Of a stretch of DNA of 64,000 nucleotides, positions 46,336 to 58,688 are shown in pieces. Origin of the DNA: Sipunculus nudus (taxonomy: Eukaryota > Annelida > Sipuncula > Golfingiida > Sipunculidae). The stretch lies in NCBI GenBank assembly GCA_026874595.1, contig CM049309.1, forward strand, positions 56,475,926 through 56,539,925, in the 5' to 3' direction. Below the pieces are notes generated by a model. The model did not search any database. It was not told where the DNA came from and worked only from the letters and a program-made list of their open reading frames with translations. How positions within the stretch are numbered: the first letter of the stretch is position 1; each line of letters begins with the position of its first letter. A program made the position numbers and the translations under genes.

Positions 46336-47250
46336 AAATTCAGTTTCCGCTTACTGTGAAGTCTGATGAGCCGTGTTCCTGTGATTCTACGTGACCTATT
46401 TGCAAATTCCATTTACTTCGAGCCCGGCACTCAAGCAGACGTTACCCCGGCTCTGTGTACAAAGCTCGAGCTGTTTGTGGCCTGTAAGCGTAACAATCTA
46501 TCTGAACGAATACCCAATATAACTGCATGTACAAGGACGGGAGCCAAAATAACCTGATCCTCGTTTACTCCGCTTTTATTGCCCTGGAATGTGTGGGACA
46601 CTGGGCTGCCTCAAAGCGTGCATGGAGCCTGACTATACTCGCTCATCTGTGGTCCTGCGCCTCAGGGATCAGTGATTCTGCAATATAATTGTCTCAGCCA
46701 GGAGAAGAAACAGATCCAAGAGGTCTTTGGGTTCAGGAGGTCTTGGGGTTTTGACCCCCCCCCCCCCCCCCCCCCTCTTTATTTCAGCCACCGCAACCCT
46801 TTTTGTAGGGTTTCAAACCATTTTTTGCTGCTTGGATCCCCTTTTCGGACCGGGGGACTTTTTTTCAGGATTAGTCATTAGTCCACCTGTTTGTAATCCC
46901 TCAAGCTCTAAATGGTGGAACCGCTCTTGGGGCCGGTATGCGTTCATACCCATTCGTGTGTGTGGGTGTGTTTGTTCACAACATTACTCGCGCAATCATG
47001 AACGGTTACTATGAAATATTCAGGGCATTTCGGGAATAGGGCCAGTGAAGAATCGATTAGATCCGGGTCCACGAAGGACTTCCAGGAATAATTACAAATA
47101 TAGTCACTTGTGGAAGAAACGAACCTTGGAATATGGGTCGAATACGTGAATGGAAACACGTGCATGGGTTGGGTGAACTTCTGAACCTGGGAGTCTGGGC
47201 ATAATCAGAGAATGGAAACACGTGCATGTTTTTGAGCATCCAACAATACT
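46336..47250. other. Non-coding with C tracts and a 60-bp direct repeat
   Basis: C run at 46756-46776. GAATGGAAACACGTGCATG occurs at about 47149 and 47211. Otherwise nothing recognised. Confidence 0.5.
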
Positions 47251-47285
47251 GAACCCCCCCCCCCCCCACACACACACACAAACAA
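47251..47285. repeat. C tract and CA microsatellite
   Basis: C run followed by (CA)n and AAACAAACAGACACAC. Confidence 0.9.
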
Positions 47286-48170
47286 ACAGACACACTCACA
47301 TGGCGGAGGCTTGCATTACTTAGAATGCTGATTTCTATTTGAACATATTGTTTGGATGAATATTGATCAGCGTATTCTTTATCATTTATCGAGTTTTTAC
47401 ATAAAATGTATGATTGAAATTTGCTCCTATAGCACTAATGCATGTGACAGGTTAACTTTTATAAAAAAAAAACAAAAAAACACCCGATCTTTGAAACGGA
47501 AAACTGATGTATACCGAGACCACGTGACGGAACATTTAAAACTGCTTGGTCGGATCCTTTCCATCAGTCGAATGTTGTATATGATTGTGACACCTTACTT
47601 TTGCATTTCTGTGAAAATATTTTATGTCCAAACCAAAGGGGTGCAGTAAACATTATACAGAAGGGAAGTGTAAAATGCAAAACGCGGCAATTAACGCTGT
47701 ATACAAGAATCCCTCTCCCCGACAGGTACTGCTTTCACGTGTTTATAAATTGTTGCCAGTGACAGTACACCTGCGCCAGACCAATTGCCTCGGGCAGCTG
47801 TCTGATTATATGTCGGCAATGTAATGTGATGTACGGACAATTTAAAATGTGAAAAGCTGTGGCATGACACTGGTCATAAACCGCGGTCACATTCGGTCAC
47901 ATGCGCAGTACTTGACAGGGAGGATAAATAAAGCATCTCCCTGATAGGACAATCCCTAGCAAATATATATAAGAGACGCTCTTGACTCGTAGATTTTTTC
48001 TCTTTCAGGTATCATCTTCTTTTTAAACGAAACAAATTCTAACAGCAGAAAGTGATGAAATTCATGTACTGTACTCATTATGTGTGTACCATACAGAATC
48101 AGCCATCCAATGGAAAATGTCAGGGAAACTATTTACAATAGGGCACCGTACTGGAATCTCCGATATTCAA
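47286..48170. other. Non-coding, nothing recognised
   Basis: A 97-codon frame at 47356 and a 66-codon frame at 47624 have no recognisable content. Confidence 0.4.
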
Positions 48171-48262
48171 GTGTGTAGAATTCCATATCTGATGAGATAC
48201 AATTTAGTTAAATTACAATTTAGTATATTAGATGGGTGAGGAGGGAAGGGTGTTAAAGCGTC
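48171..48262 (+). repeat. Direct repeat F, copy 1
   Basis: GAATTCCATATCT.ATGAGATACA, TTTAGTTAA.TTAC and GGTGAGG.GGG blocks recur in order at 49214-49290. Confidence 0.6.
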
Positions 48263-48379
48263 CGTACACATGCGTTGTGTATCAACAACTGGTCATCTGA
48301 CTTCCGTTTGCCCTCAAATCCCTAGCTGGAAGCCAAATCCATCAGTGAACCTGTATTGTTATATATGTCTATAATCCGT

Positions 48380-48660
48380 TCCAGTTCCCCTGTCCACCTG
48401 TTTTTGAAATTGCGATTATTTATTTGTGAATCAAAGAACGCAAAAACTGTTTGACCTTGGGGAAGAAAGAGGAAAAAGCGTAATTAACTATTATGGAAAT
48501 AATAGCCTACCTTATGTAATTTTCCTTTAAACAATTTAAAACCATTTTATGAGTAACTAGTCTTATCTTAAGCGACATCTTGCCACTAATCTGCTAAATT
48601 GGCATATCAGGGGATAGTAATGACGTCATAATAGACGTGACGTACTAAAGAGGCACCATA
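48380..48660 (+). repeat. Dispersed repeat family C, right part
   Basis: Shares TCAAAGAACGC.AAAAC, GAAAGAGGAAAA.GCGTAATTA, AACAATT.AAAACCATTTTA, ACTAGTCT and CATAATAGACGTGACGTAC with 19990-20255. The left half of the family is absent here. Confidence 0.7.
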
Positions 48661-51107
48661 ATTCACGGAACCAATAATCAAGAGCTGCCGACCCCTGTTT
48701 ACAGCGAGACTTGTATTCTCCGCGTGCACGCGCTTCACTGTTACGTCACATTACTTTATATCCATATCCTAGGAGGATAAACAATGGCCGCATATTAGGG
48801 ACGCCATCAACCACGGATATATTTGAGACATGTCAACAAGGCCGTAAAGTAAATAATATTTATATCGTGAGTAGGTAAGGTACCAAAAAATACGCTGTTT
48901 GCCTCTTTATGCCAACGGTGCAAATTTTGTTTGCCAAGTTTGTCTTATGTAAAGATAATCGCGAAAAATCAGGTGGACCGGGGTACAGGAACGGACTATA
49001 GTTCCCTCAGTAAATCTGACACGGAAACTCTCGATATATGACTATACTAATATTATAAAACAAAATAATCCGATAAAAGGTTTATTTGACAGTGCAAATG
49101 ATTTTAGGTTACGCCTGCGTGTTACTTCTATATATCATAAAACCCGATGAGCTACAGCCGAAGACTAGAAAACTATAGTCCGGTACTACACACACACACA
49201 TCATCACACACACTGAATTCCATATCTAATGAGATACATTTTAGTTAAGTTACGTCTATATAGTAAATCAGATTGGTGAGGGGGGGGAGTTTAAGCTTTT
49301 TTGCATGCTTCCTATGTCTGATCTGTGTAAGAATTTATTTACCTGTTGCTAAAAGAAATGGCATTTATAAATATTCATCACTAACTTATCAAGTACTCGA
49401 CGAATGTGTGCATGTATCTATACTATAGACATATAGATCTATATAGTCCGTTCCAGCAACCGTGAAACAAGGTTTTTTGGGGGGTTTTTTTCTCACATAT
49501 ATCAGGTGTGATAAATATTGAGGTTGGCCCGCTGTCATCCCTGGGCAATTCTGGCTAATCATTAATAAACATAAAACAAAATGGCCGCCAAAATAATATA
49601 CTAACATAACAAAAATACCATAATTACCTTAATATTTGACATATAGAGCGTGCGTCAAACAATACACGGATTCTTATGACCCAGACAATTCATTTCTGCC
49701 ATAATTGCAGCCATAATAACTAATATTTTTTTTAATGTGTCAATCATGAATCACGGACCACTGACTTTTGTTAATACGTGCATGGATTCCAACGTATTCT
49801 GCAGATCTAGTTTGTTTTTATAATTTGGTATTAAAAAAGAACTGATTGAACAACTGAGTCCCGGTATAGATGTGGATTTCTAAACATTCTCAAACACAGC
49901 TGTTATACATTATATGTGAATATTATTTTAAGCTATCTGTATGTGCATGCATGGTCTTTATAAAAAAACTGTAAAAGCGAAACGTGCATAAAACTAATTT
50001 TTCACGACTTTATATGTTCACCCTTGCGCCACGGTGAGGCCCAACATATACAGGTTCAGCAACTATTAAGGGTTTATTTTTGGTGGCTGGGGGCATTTTA
50101 TGGAAATTCAAATTTGGTCGTTTGCAAACATACCTGTTGTATAAAATATGTCGTCTATTTACAAATAGATCTCAGGTACGGTTGCAGCCTAACATCAGCA
50201 TCTTATAACTGTTGATCCTGCGATTGCTTTATGAGCTGTTGTTTGCGCCACTAATGCATGCTGACTTATTTATGCAAGCAAAAATCCTATCCCCACACTT
50301 TTCAGTACTTAAACCAGAAAAGAGTTAAACTTTAGGTTTAATTTTATAATGAATAATTTCTTAGAGGAAGGAGAATCAAATGAGCATAAAATTAATTAAA
50401 TAATTCTGAAAATTGCATCCTTAAGCCTAGGTATCACATATACAACGTCCTTCTACGGTGCATGTCTCATGGTTCAGCGAGAAGGTGCATGACATTGTCG
50501 GAATATACGTGATAAATTTGAAGACCGCCATTCCGTAACGTTCGCGGCAGGTTCTCCTCACGGTTTCTCACGTTCACCTTCGGTACACTGCTACGGCATA
50601 AAGTCTTTCCTGCTTTGCGGTGAAATTCAAGAACGTAGTATGCCGTGGAGAGAACGTGATAAATGAGATCTAAATATAGGCTTGCAAAGTTAGGCAATGA
50701 CAAAATATTACAACTGATGTGTTTGAAAACATAGTTACTAAATATCTCAATAACAATTGCAGCCATCAGCACCAAATCTCATTATTTTTATTGATGATAA
50801 CAAAGCGTTATAACTTCTAATAATGTTTTAAAAAATGATTTCAAAACTGATTTTTTTTTTACACTTGACCCTGAAATACCTATAGACGTAATCGACAAGG
50901 TAAAGATATATGCACATACATGCAAACAAAAAGCACGTAGGATAGTTAAACACAATTAATGCATGTGTTTAATGTTAAGCTTGCACGAACATTTACCATG
51001 ATTAAAAGCAGTCTATTCTTTGTTCTGATGAAAGTAAAATAATGATCTTGGACTGCAGCATGTACTCATTCAACAACACAGAGGGGGAGGGGGTTAAATC
51101 TATAAAA
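48661..51107. other. Non-coding; includes repeat F copy 2
   Basis: Repeat F copy 2 lies at about 49214-49290, preceded by an ACACACAC tract at 49190. A 102-codon minus frame at 50467-50775 starts with a hydrophobic stretch and could in principle be a 5' exon of the galactosyltransferase gene, but has no family motif. I leave it uncalled. Confidence 0.4.
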
Positions 51108-51333
51108 AAAAAATAAATGAAATATGTTGTCATACTAACTAATTGAACAATAAGTTAACTGTACATTCTATTATGTCGATTTTCGTTGCATAATTGCTGG
51201 TAGTAATATTATTTTGGTTAGTTTTTCTCCCTTTTTTCCTTTCCTGTTCTGCTTTAGCTTTAGACCATGAATTTTAGGGTCCACATACAGGAGTCGCTAT
51301 TTTAAAGTTCCAATGAAATATGTTTTAAGAAAG
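51108..51333 (+). repeat. Dispersed repeat family D, copy 1, interrupted
   Basis: AATAAATGAAATATG.TGTCA, AACAATAAGTTAACTGTACA, TCTATTATGTCGATTTT, TTTCCTTTCCTGTTCTGCTT and CACATACAGGAGTCGCTATTTT are shared in order with 59041-59270. Copy 2 runs on where copy 1 is cut by the LINE at 51334; similar bases resume at about 53702 (AGAGAATAAGGTCA against AGAGGATCAGGTCA). Confidence 0.7.
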
Positions 51334-51337
51334 TTGT

Positions 51338-53030
51338 GTGTGGAAAGCTTTAAAACACATACTGCCTTCGAAAACCTCCTCGAATAAAGAAAGCGGAAAG
51401 ATTGATCCTGATAAATTTAACCATTACTTTACTTCTGTTGGAAAAAATATTAACGATAAATTTCCAAAAACAATATTTACCTGCGATCATCTTGATAACC
51501 CGAATTTGGAATCTTTTGATTTTAATTCAGTTTCAAGTCAATTTGTTTTATCACACTTGTTGAAAGTAAACTCCAGTATGAAGGAAGATATACTGGGAAT
51601 GTCAGGATTTGTCCTTAAGATAGCCGCACCTTATATTTCAGCTCCATTAGCCCACATATTTAACACCTCACTTCAAACCGGCGAGTTTCCAGCAGATTGG
51701 AAGACCGCTAGGATCACTCCTATATACAAAGGATCTGGATGTAAGGATGATCCAAATAACTACCGACCGATCTCAGTTATAGGCTATGTGCCAAAAATAA
51801 TAGAACAGTTCGTTAAATCGCGCCTCATTACGTTTTCTGAAAGTAATAATCTGTTTTCGGATAAACAGTTCGCTTATCTTCCTAATCGTTCAACTTCATT
51901 TGCCTTGCACAGCATAATTGACGAATGCTTAATCAGTCTTAATAACAATAATGTTACCGCTGCATGTTTCCTCGATGTAAAAAAGGGTTTTGATAGCCTT
52001 GATCATACTGTCTTACAAAAATGAGCAACTATGGCATAAAAGGTATACCGCTTATGTGGTTCGAAAACTACCTGTCTAATCGTAAGCAAGTGGTTTATTC
52101 TAATGGATTGCTTTCAGAACCACGCACCTTGGACATTGGTACCCCACAGGGCACTGTCCTTGGACCTATATTTTTCCTTTTTTATTTAAATGATCTTCCA
52201 ATGTTCCTCAGTGAGAAATGCGTCATTTATGCTGATGATATTTCAATTTATTCTTCAGCGAATTCAGCCGCTAAAGCTAGAGAGTCATTACAAGTAAATC
52301 TCGGAATTGCACTTAAATGGTTTAGAGAGAATCGACTGAGTATAAATCCCCAAAAATCATCATTCATATTATTTGGCCCTAAGTCTAAAATCAATGGAAA
52401 TCAACTGAACATTTCCGTGGATAACATTACAGTGATGCCGGTTGAACAACAAAGCTTTTAGGTGTTATCATCGACGCTGGTCTTACATGGAAAAAACATA
52501 TACAACTGGTGTGCGACAAAATAGTATCAAAACTAGGTCTCCTTTTCAGATTAAGTAAAACCTTAGATATCTTTAGTTTAAACACACTTTACAATGCCTT
52601 AATTCAGAGTCACATTGATTATTGTATATCTGTCTGGGGTAATTCCTCCAAAACGTATTTATTACAACTCCAAAAACTTCAAAATAGAGCTGCTAGAATC
52701 GTTACTTAAACTTATGATACCAATATATCCTCTACATCATTGATTGCAACATTGGGTTGGATGAATGTTAAACAGAGATACCAATATTTTGTTTCTTTAA
52801 TGGTCTTTAAATGTTTGTCTGGTAATGCCCCTCCCTCTCTTACGCATACGTTCAACCGTGTTAACAGTGCATATAATACTCGTTTTTCTCAGGGCTACAA
52901 TTTATCATTACCTAAACCAAACAGAAAATCCTTTAAAGCAAGTCTTGCATATGCTGGTCCCATCCACTGGAATTCTTTACCTGTTAGTGTCAAATCTGCA
53001 ACCAGTCTCTACCAGTTTAAATCATTGTAA
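51338..53030 (+). pseudogene. LINE reverse transcriptase pseudogene (three disruptions)
   Basis: The parts in order are: 51338-52024 with YFTSVGKNIND, PADWKTARITPIYKGSG, NNYRPISVIGYVPKIIEQFV and LDVKKGFDSLDH (motif A, KAFD altered to KGFD); a stop at 52022 and frame shift into 52021-52461 with GTPQGTVLGPIFFLFYLNDL (motif B) and YADD at 52228-52239; another shift near 52460 leading into LLGVIID..TWKKHI and HIDYCISVWG; a stop at 52707; then LATLGW-like text and the C-terminal PLPVSVK..WNSLP region ending at 53030. Motifs match CR1/L2-type non-LTR retrotransposons. It cannot make a full enzyme. Confidence 0.85.
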
Positions 53031-53335
53031 AAGCAATTTATGCCATTTATCATTACCTAAACCTAACAGAAAATCCTTCAAAGCAAGTCTTGCATATGCT
53101 GGTCCCATCCACTGGAATTCTTTACCTGTAAGTGTCAAATCTGCAACCAGTCTCTACCAGTTTAAATCATTGTAAAAGCAATTTATGCCATTTATCATTA
53201 CCTAAACCAAACAGAAAATCCTTCAAAGCAAGTCTTGCATATGCTGGTCCCATCCACTGGAATTCTTTACCTGTAAGTGTCAAATCTGCAACCAGTCTCT
53301 ACCAGTTTAAATCATTGTAAAAGCAATTTATGCCA
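52901..53335 (+). repeat. 145-bp tandem repeat, three copies, at the LINE 3' end
   Basis: TTTATCATTACCTAAACC starts at 52901, 53046 and 53191. Each unit carries the last 43 or so codons and stop of the LINE ORF (PNRKSFKASLAYAGPIHWNS.. to QFKSL, stop) and a short GCAATTTATGCCA spacer. Copies differ by only a few bases. Only the first is in register with the rest of the ORF. Confidence 0.97.
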
Positions 53336-53701
53336 TATAATTTTTCATAGCTTGTTCACGGGTGCCTTTTCGTCTTTGTATTCATCACCTAAATATTACT
53401 GTGTCATTATGTAATATATTTATTGTGAAATCACGATCTTACATGTTTTAATTTTTTAGTTAAGCCTCTTATTTAAATTTATTTACTCAATATTCGTGTA
53501 TATCATTTAAGAATTTTTTTTCTGTGATCATTTTAAACTATGTATGTATAACTGTTTTTATGTATGCATGTATTTTAGTTTCAGTTCTTTCATATTTGCT
53601 TTTTTAACTGTGTACTTATCGATATCATCTTGACCAGGACCCTATTGAAAAACAGCTTTTGCTGAATAGGCTATCCTGGTTAAATATGTATAAATAAATA
53701 A

Positions 53702-54500
53702 AGAGAATAAGGTCATAGTGCAGCGGTTAACGGTAAAACACAGAAGAATTGTTCAGATTGTGATAAAAACACCAAATTTGGTGGAGATGAAGTTTGGATA
53801 ATATATTTACATTTTTTTTATTAGTTCCACCAAATCTTCTTAGTGTAACGGGGGCGGATCCTATGTTAAATTTAGGGTACTCAAATTTATATGAAAAATA
53901 CACGGAAGATCATCATAGTTACATTACATCATTTACATAGATAGGGTAAAATTTTAGAATATTTGGTTCTATTCAATTAACATCATCATGGGAAATGTAA
54001 AATTACCTTTGTGGTCTCATTAATGTAACATTTGTAATTAAAAGATGACTATTTGCCATTCAACGACATGTATTTAACTGAAGTTAATTTATTGTTAAAT
54101 ATGACATAAATCTTCTGTTTTAAAGTAAGGTTTAATCACTATTCTCAATTCACATCTCGTCGATGTTTCCTTTGATGAATATAGGAGACGGTAGGGGCGG
54201 GCAATGAGGGGGGGGGGTTACTACTTACGTAGTATGGGTTCACTCTATAAACATTACATATTTCATCATACAATGTGCATGTTGGTCCGTGCTTAAAAAT
54301 CATGTACAGTGTTATTGTTCTGAGTGCAAAATATCTTTCGTTTGTATGAATGAGCTTATTGACATTTCCATATGAGCACTGAAATAAACCCCTGAATTTC
54401 CAGGGGGGGGGGTCATTTTTAATTATCAGGGGCGGATCATATTTAATTATCAGGGTACATTCTTTAAAAATGTTATCGTAAATGTTCAACTAAACAGCGT
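53702..54500. other. Non-coding with G tracts
   Basis: G runs at 54209-54217 and 54403-54410 and two GGGGCGGATC motifs (53850 and 54430). A 114-codon minus frame at 54145-54489 crosses these tracts and is not supported. Confidence 0.45.
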
Positions 54501-54633
54501 TTTAAAGTTTTATTTCTACAAACAAATCTTGAAAACCAACAAACTCTATACATTTGCGTATACCTTCCCTTTTCAATTATAAAATCATTACATGAACATC
54601 TCAATCTGGCTAGCGCTTGTTTTATGCTTGGTA

Positions 54634-55146
54634 TTAGTCACACACAGTAAATATTTCTCCATTAATTGATAGCATGGATTTAAAAGTACCATATAAATTT
54701 AATTTAGTACTTACTTCTACACCACAAGACCAGTTTTGTTCTACCATATCAATAATTCTTTCCTTTATTTTTGCCAAAAATATTCTAATGTATCCTACTT
54801 CTAGATTCATCCACACATACCCAAAACCTGCGCTGCATATTTTGCTTCTTATATGAGTAACCCATGTTTGTTTTCCATTCATATCTAGATATCTATTATT
54901 ACCATAATGTACTAGTTTTGTCCAGTATTTTACACCTCTTAATAACTGACCGACATTCATTGGATGCCTTCCAAACTCTCCAAATGATGCTGTGCTCGGA
55001 GCTGAAGAGCTAAATTTTATAATGTACCTGCAAAATTTATATTGTACCTTTTCAATCATTTCACATCTTTCATACCACCACAGTTCTGAACCATATAATA
55101 ATACCGGTGTAACCATACAATCAAATAGATAAAATAGCTGGCTCAC
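54634..55146 (-). pseudogene. LINE family G, C-terminal segment
   Basis: Open piece of 170 codons including YLFDCMVTPVLLYGSELWWY, EMIEKVQYKFCRYIIKFSS, STASFGEFGRHPMNVGQLLR and RYLDMNGKQTWVTHIRSKI. The P(V/I)LLYG(S/C)E(L/V)W..E....(I/V)E..Q..F.. pattern lies downstream of the RT in many APE-type LINEs. The + strand copy at 63480-64000 has the corresponding text in broken form. Confidence 0.75.
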
Positions 55147-56006
55147 TTATAAACAACTATATTTCCTATGAAGTTTTTTTTATGAGAGTCACTGCTCTTT
55201 CAGCCTGCATTGCCTGCACTTTCTTTGTTTTATTCCATGACAATGTACTTGTAAATATTACCCCTAGTACCTATAGTCATTTGCCGTTTCAATTTGAGTA
55301 TTTTGATAATGCCATTTCTCTATTCTTTTTAATGAATCCTCGTGTCTAAAAACCATAATTTTTGTCTTCTCTAAATTAACTTTTAAGCCATAATTGACAG
55401 AAAAAACTTGCAAGTTGCAAATGGTTTGTTTGTTCTTGGAGACGTCCTACTGTATCCCTGAAGCATACTAAATCATCAGCGTACAATAATGTCATTAATT
55501 TGGCAAATATTCATCAATATTTATACCATGACAATCTGTTTCATTAATTTGTTCATAAAAGTCATCTATGAATAAAGAAAACAGAAGGGGACTCATAATG
55601 CACCCTGGTCGAGTTCCGTTAATACATTCAAAATAATCTGTTAATCCTTCCTCTGTAAGAAGCCATGATTTCATTTGACTATATATTGACTGAAGTGTCT
55701 GTAAGAGTTTCCCTTTTATCCCAGTTTTAAATTAAACATACCACAATAAATCATGTTGTACACTATCAAAAGCAGTTGAAAGATCAATAAAAGTGTAATA
55801 AAACCTTTTTTTCTTTTTTGTTAAATATTTCTGCACACACCCCATTAAAGAAGATGTATGGTCTACTGATCTATAACCTTTCCTATAGCCAGCTTGTGCT
55901 TCACATTAGAATCCAGCTTGATCAACATAATTTTGAATTCCGTTTGCCAATATTTGTGTAAATAGTTTACCCACGGTATTAAGTAATGAAATACCTCTAT
56001 AATTTT

Positions 56007-56243
56007 TTAGGATCTGTGGTGGAAGCCTTTTTGTGACTTGGTACAATAAATGCTTCGCTCCAAGAGACTGGGAAAATCATTTCCTAATACACTATTAAAT
56101 AATTGTAATATATGAGACGATATGGGACTATATGTATCTTTCAATATATCTACCGTTCTCCCGTCAGGCCCTATGGCCTTTCCTCTTTTCATTCCATTTA
56201 TGGCTTTCTGTACTTCACATGGTGTTATGAGTCCATCAAGCAC
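56007..56243 (-). pseudogene. LINE family G, RT fingers segment
   Basis: Contains ITPCEVQKAINGMKRGKAIG then PDGRTVDILKDT, the (K.GKA.GPDG) segment preceding the RT palm. Ends at a frame break near 56007. Confidence 0.75.
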
Positions 56244-57178
56244 TGTATCATTTTTTTAAATATTCCAGTGTATGATTCTTAAACTCTTGATTAATTTCAT
56301 GTGTTGATGAATTCAAAAGTTTCCTAAAATGTTTGTACCAACGTACCGGTTCTGTTGTAACAATGTTTTTCCTCATGGAATCAGTGTCTTTTGCACCTAT
56401 CACCTTATGCACCTCTGAGGCTTAGATGACTGCCTTCTTTTCTTCACATAATTTTTTTAAACCTCTGTTTTGTTTGGTAATAATTAAGTAAGTCGCCATC
56501 TGATATTGTACATCTATACTTATTCAAAGCTTTATATTTTTCATTTTCCCAAAATTCACATTCTTTGTCCCACCAATTTGGTTACTTCAGTTTCATGATG
56601 TCTCTGAAGTTTTGTTCATTTCTGTAGGATATATTTTGATAAATACTAACCAATGCCTCACTTAATTACTTTGTCCGGATATGTTTCTAAGGTTTCATTA
56701 AATGTGTTGAAAAGTAAGTCACATTCTATTTGTTCTAATGATTTTGAAATATTTATTTTATCTTCATCAGTCTGATAAAATTTTACCCATTTTGTCAGTT
56801 CGCATATGTGTTCATTCAAAAGCTTTTTCCTTGGTCTGATAATATTAAGTGAACAGCTTAAAGGAAAGTGATCGGACGGATCATCTGAGAATACACAGGA
56901 TCCACCTACCTTATGAAGTAGACAACTACTGACAATTACTTAATCAACTACACTGCTACCAAAAGGAGTTAAACACGTAATTAAGTCCCTGGTATATCTG
57001 TTATATTTACAGTTCTAGCATTAAAATCACAAAGGAGAAGTAAATTAAATTCATCAAATTTTGCTAAAGTATCTACCAATACATTTTCCAGTCTGTTGAT
57101 ACCATTTATTTCCCCTTCATCATGAAGCTGCAGGTGCAATATAGCAGCAAACTATGGCCAAATCTTTATCTTCATTAA

Positions 57179-57520
57179 TTAAGGTACCATCATACCCTTT
57201 AATTTCTGTTGCACGTAAACTAAGACCCCTCCTCTCGCTTTACTCTTCCTGACTATTCCATAACCATAGTATACGTTGAATGCATCATAAAATTCATCAT
57301 CCGTGGTTGCCCATGTCTCAATGATACATACAATCCTGTGATTATTTATCAACTCTTTAAATTCTACTGATTTAATTTTGTTCTTAAGTCCATGTGCATT
57401 CCATGTTGCTATTTCTGCATTAGCATTTCTGCTAGTGCTGGACTTGTTTACATAAGGGGGAAAAATTAAGTTAAAGTTGAAAAATATGACAAACAGAAAC
57501 AGGTTTTTATCCATATGCAT
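57179..57520 (-). pseudogene. LINE family G, endonuclease N-terminus
   Basis: EIATWNAHGLKNKI, FKELINNHRIVCIIETWAT, then GYGIVRKSKARGGVLVYVQQ are the WN.(H/R)GL, E(T/S) and RGGV.(V/I)Y motifs of APE-type endonucleases. The frame stops at 57179, before the GDFN motif. The first 30 hydrophobic residues are not part of the domain. Confidence 0.75.
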
Positions 57521-57530
57521 GAGGGAAAAA

Positions 57531-57607
57531 ATCCTATTGGTTCAAATAATATTAAAGAAGATATGTCTGAAATAATGTGTTCAATAGAAAATCACGGACT
57601 GTAGTCT
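57531..57607. other. Flank between LINE and tandem array
   Basis: No feature. Confidence 0.4.
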
Positions 57608-58130
57608 GTTGGCTATATTTGATTTTGAGCAAGTCTGTATTTCAATAGGTCTGAAGCCCTCACAGGCACCAATGATCCCTGTGAATTTGAGAAAGATCAA
57701 ACATAATGTTCCGAAAGAAAATCAACGATAGTGCTCCGGTAGCCATATTGGAATTCCGACAGGTCTGCAATTCGATGGAGATGGAGCCCTTATAGGTACC
57801 AATCATCTCTGTGTAAATGAGATAGATCAAGCTTGTTCTTGTCGAGATATCGTGCTTAAAAGAATATCCCAAATTGTGCTCTTGGAGCCATATTGGAATT
57901 CTGACAGGTCTGTTATTGGAAAGGGATTGAGTCCGCATAGGCATCAATGATCCCTGAGAAAATGATAAAGATCAAGCATGTTTTTGTTGAGATAGAAAGA
58001 AAATCTCCCATTATGATCTGGTGGCCATATTGGAATCAGGTGCGAAAGAAAATCAGCGATTGGGCTGTGGTGGCCATATTGGAATTCTGACAGGTCTGTT
58101 ATTCAATAGGTCTAGAGCCATATGATCAGG
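57608..58130 (+). repeat. Tandem array, unit about 140 bp, four to five diverged copies
   Basis: GCCATATTGGAATTC(C/T)GACAGG recurs at 57742, 57887, 58025 (partial) and 58074, with a more diverged GGCTATATTTGATTTT start near 57608. Units contain AGATAGATCAAGC, ATCAATGATCCCTG and AAAGAAAATC blocks. Spacings are about 133, 145, 138 and 49 bp, the last being an internally deleted unit. A 95-codon minus frame through it is not supported. Confidence 0.8.
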
Positions 58131-58688
58131 AAAAGTAGGCAGGCAGAGTTCGGAAACATTTTTACTAAATAATTAACTTGCTCTTTAGTAGGCTGGTTGA
58201 CAAACATAAATAGTTATAATTATATCCATGTAATTATCCATGCTGTCACCATACCCTTTATTTAGTTAATTATTCAATTAATGGTAAGCCTACGTTTGTT
58301 ATAATTTACATGAAACATGTTTGCGATATATGCATGTTAACAAGATTCAAAAGGCGCGCTAAATCGCGTTAGTTATGCACAATATCTGGTCGCTTGTTAA
58401 TCTGAATTAACTTCACTTGAAAGTAAAGTTTGAGCATCAGCAGACTTCTGTATTCCATGTGCTGCAAAATAAAGGCCTTGATCAAACACTTTAATTTAAT
58501 TTATTCATCGGTACCCCCAAAGTAATTGCAGGATCCACCCCTGAAATACCATGAATATTCCGTGGAACTATTTCTTAAACGAAAGCAAGTGTACAATACT
58601 ACAACTGTACCAAAATTGGTACTTTTATCAATTTTATCAATTTTATCAAAATTTGAACAATTTTTCCATTAGCCGCCGCACTATCACT
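58131..58688. other. Non-coding, nothing recognised
   Basis: AT-rich; a short TTTTATCAA(T)-type repeat at 58624-58650 and a GGATCCACCCCTGAAATACC piece at 58531 resembling the inverse of the GGGGCGGATCC motif. Confidence 0.4.

Larger units (their letters stand above)
51334..53701 (+). mobile_element. CR1/L2-like LINE, 5' truncated, with triplicated 3' coding end
   Basis: Starts abruptly inside the RT region (51334), continues through RT and the thumb/C-terminal region, and ends with three 145-bp copies, about 360 bp of 3' UTR and an AAATATGTATAAATAAATAAA tail. 5' truncation at integration is the rule for this group. The insertion lies inside repeat family D. Confidence 0.85.
54500..57530 (-). 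mobile_element. Decayed non-LTR retrotransposon, family G, minus strand
   Basis: In minus-strand order: APE endonuclease start (57520-57179), endonuclease end with the SDHFPL motif near 56870, RT fingers (56243-56007), RT palm with YADD at 55472-55483, then a C-terminal region (55146-54634) and a 3' UTR with AATAAA near 54511. Every part is recognisable but separated by stops and frameshifts. A second copy of the same family lies at 61745-64000 in the other orientation. Confidence 0.8.

Noticed and set aside
50467-50775. 102-codon minus-strand frame with a hydrophobic N-terminus, possible membrane-anchor exon of the galactosyltransferase gene
   Set aside because: The hydrophobic stretch lacks the short basic tail plus anchor layout expected, no family motif is present, and no phase-1 donor joins it convincingly to 43148.
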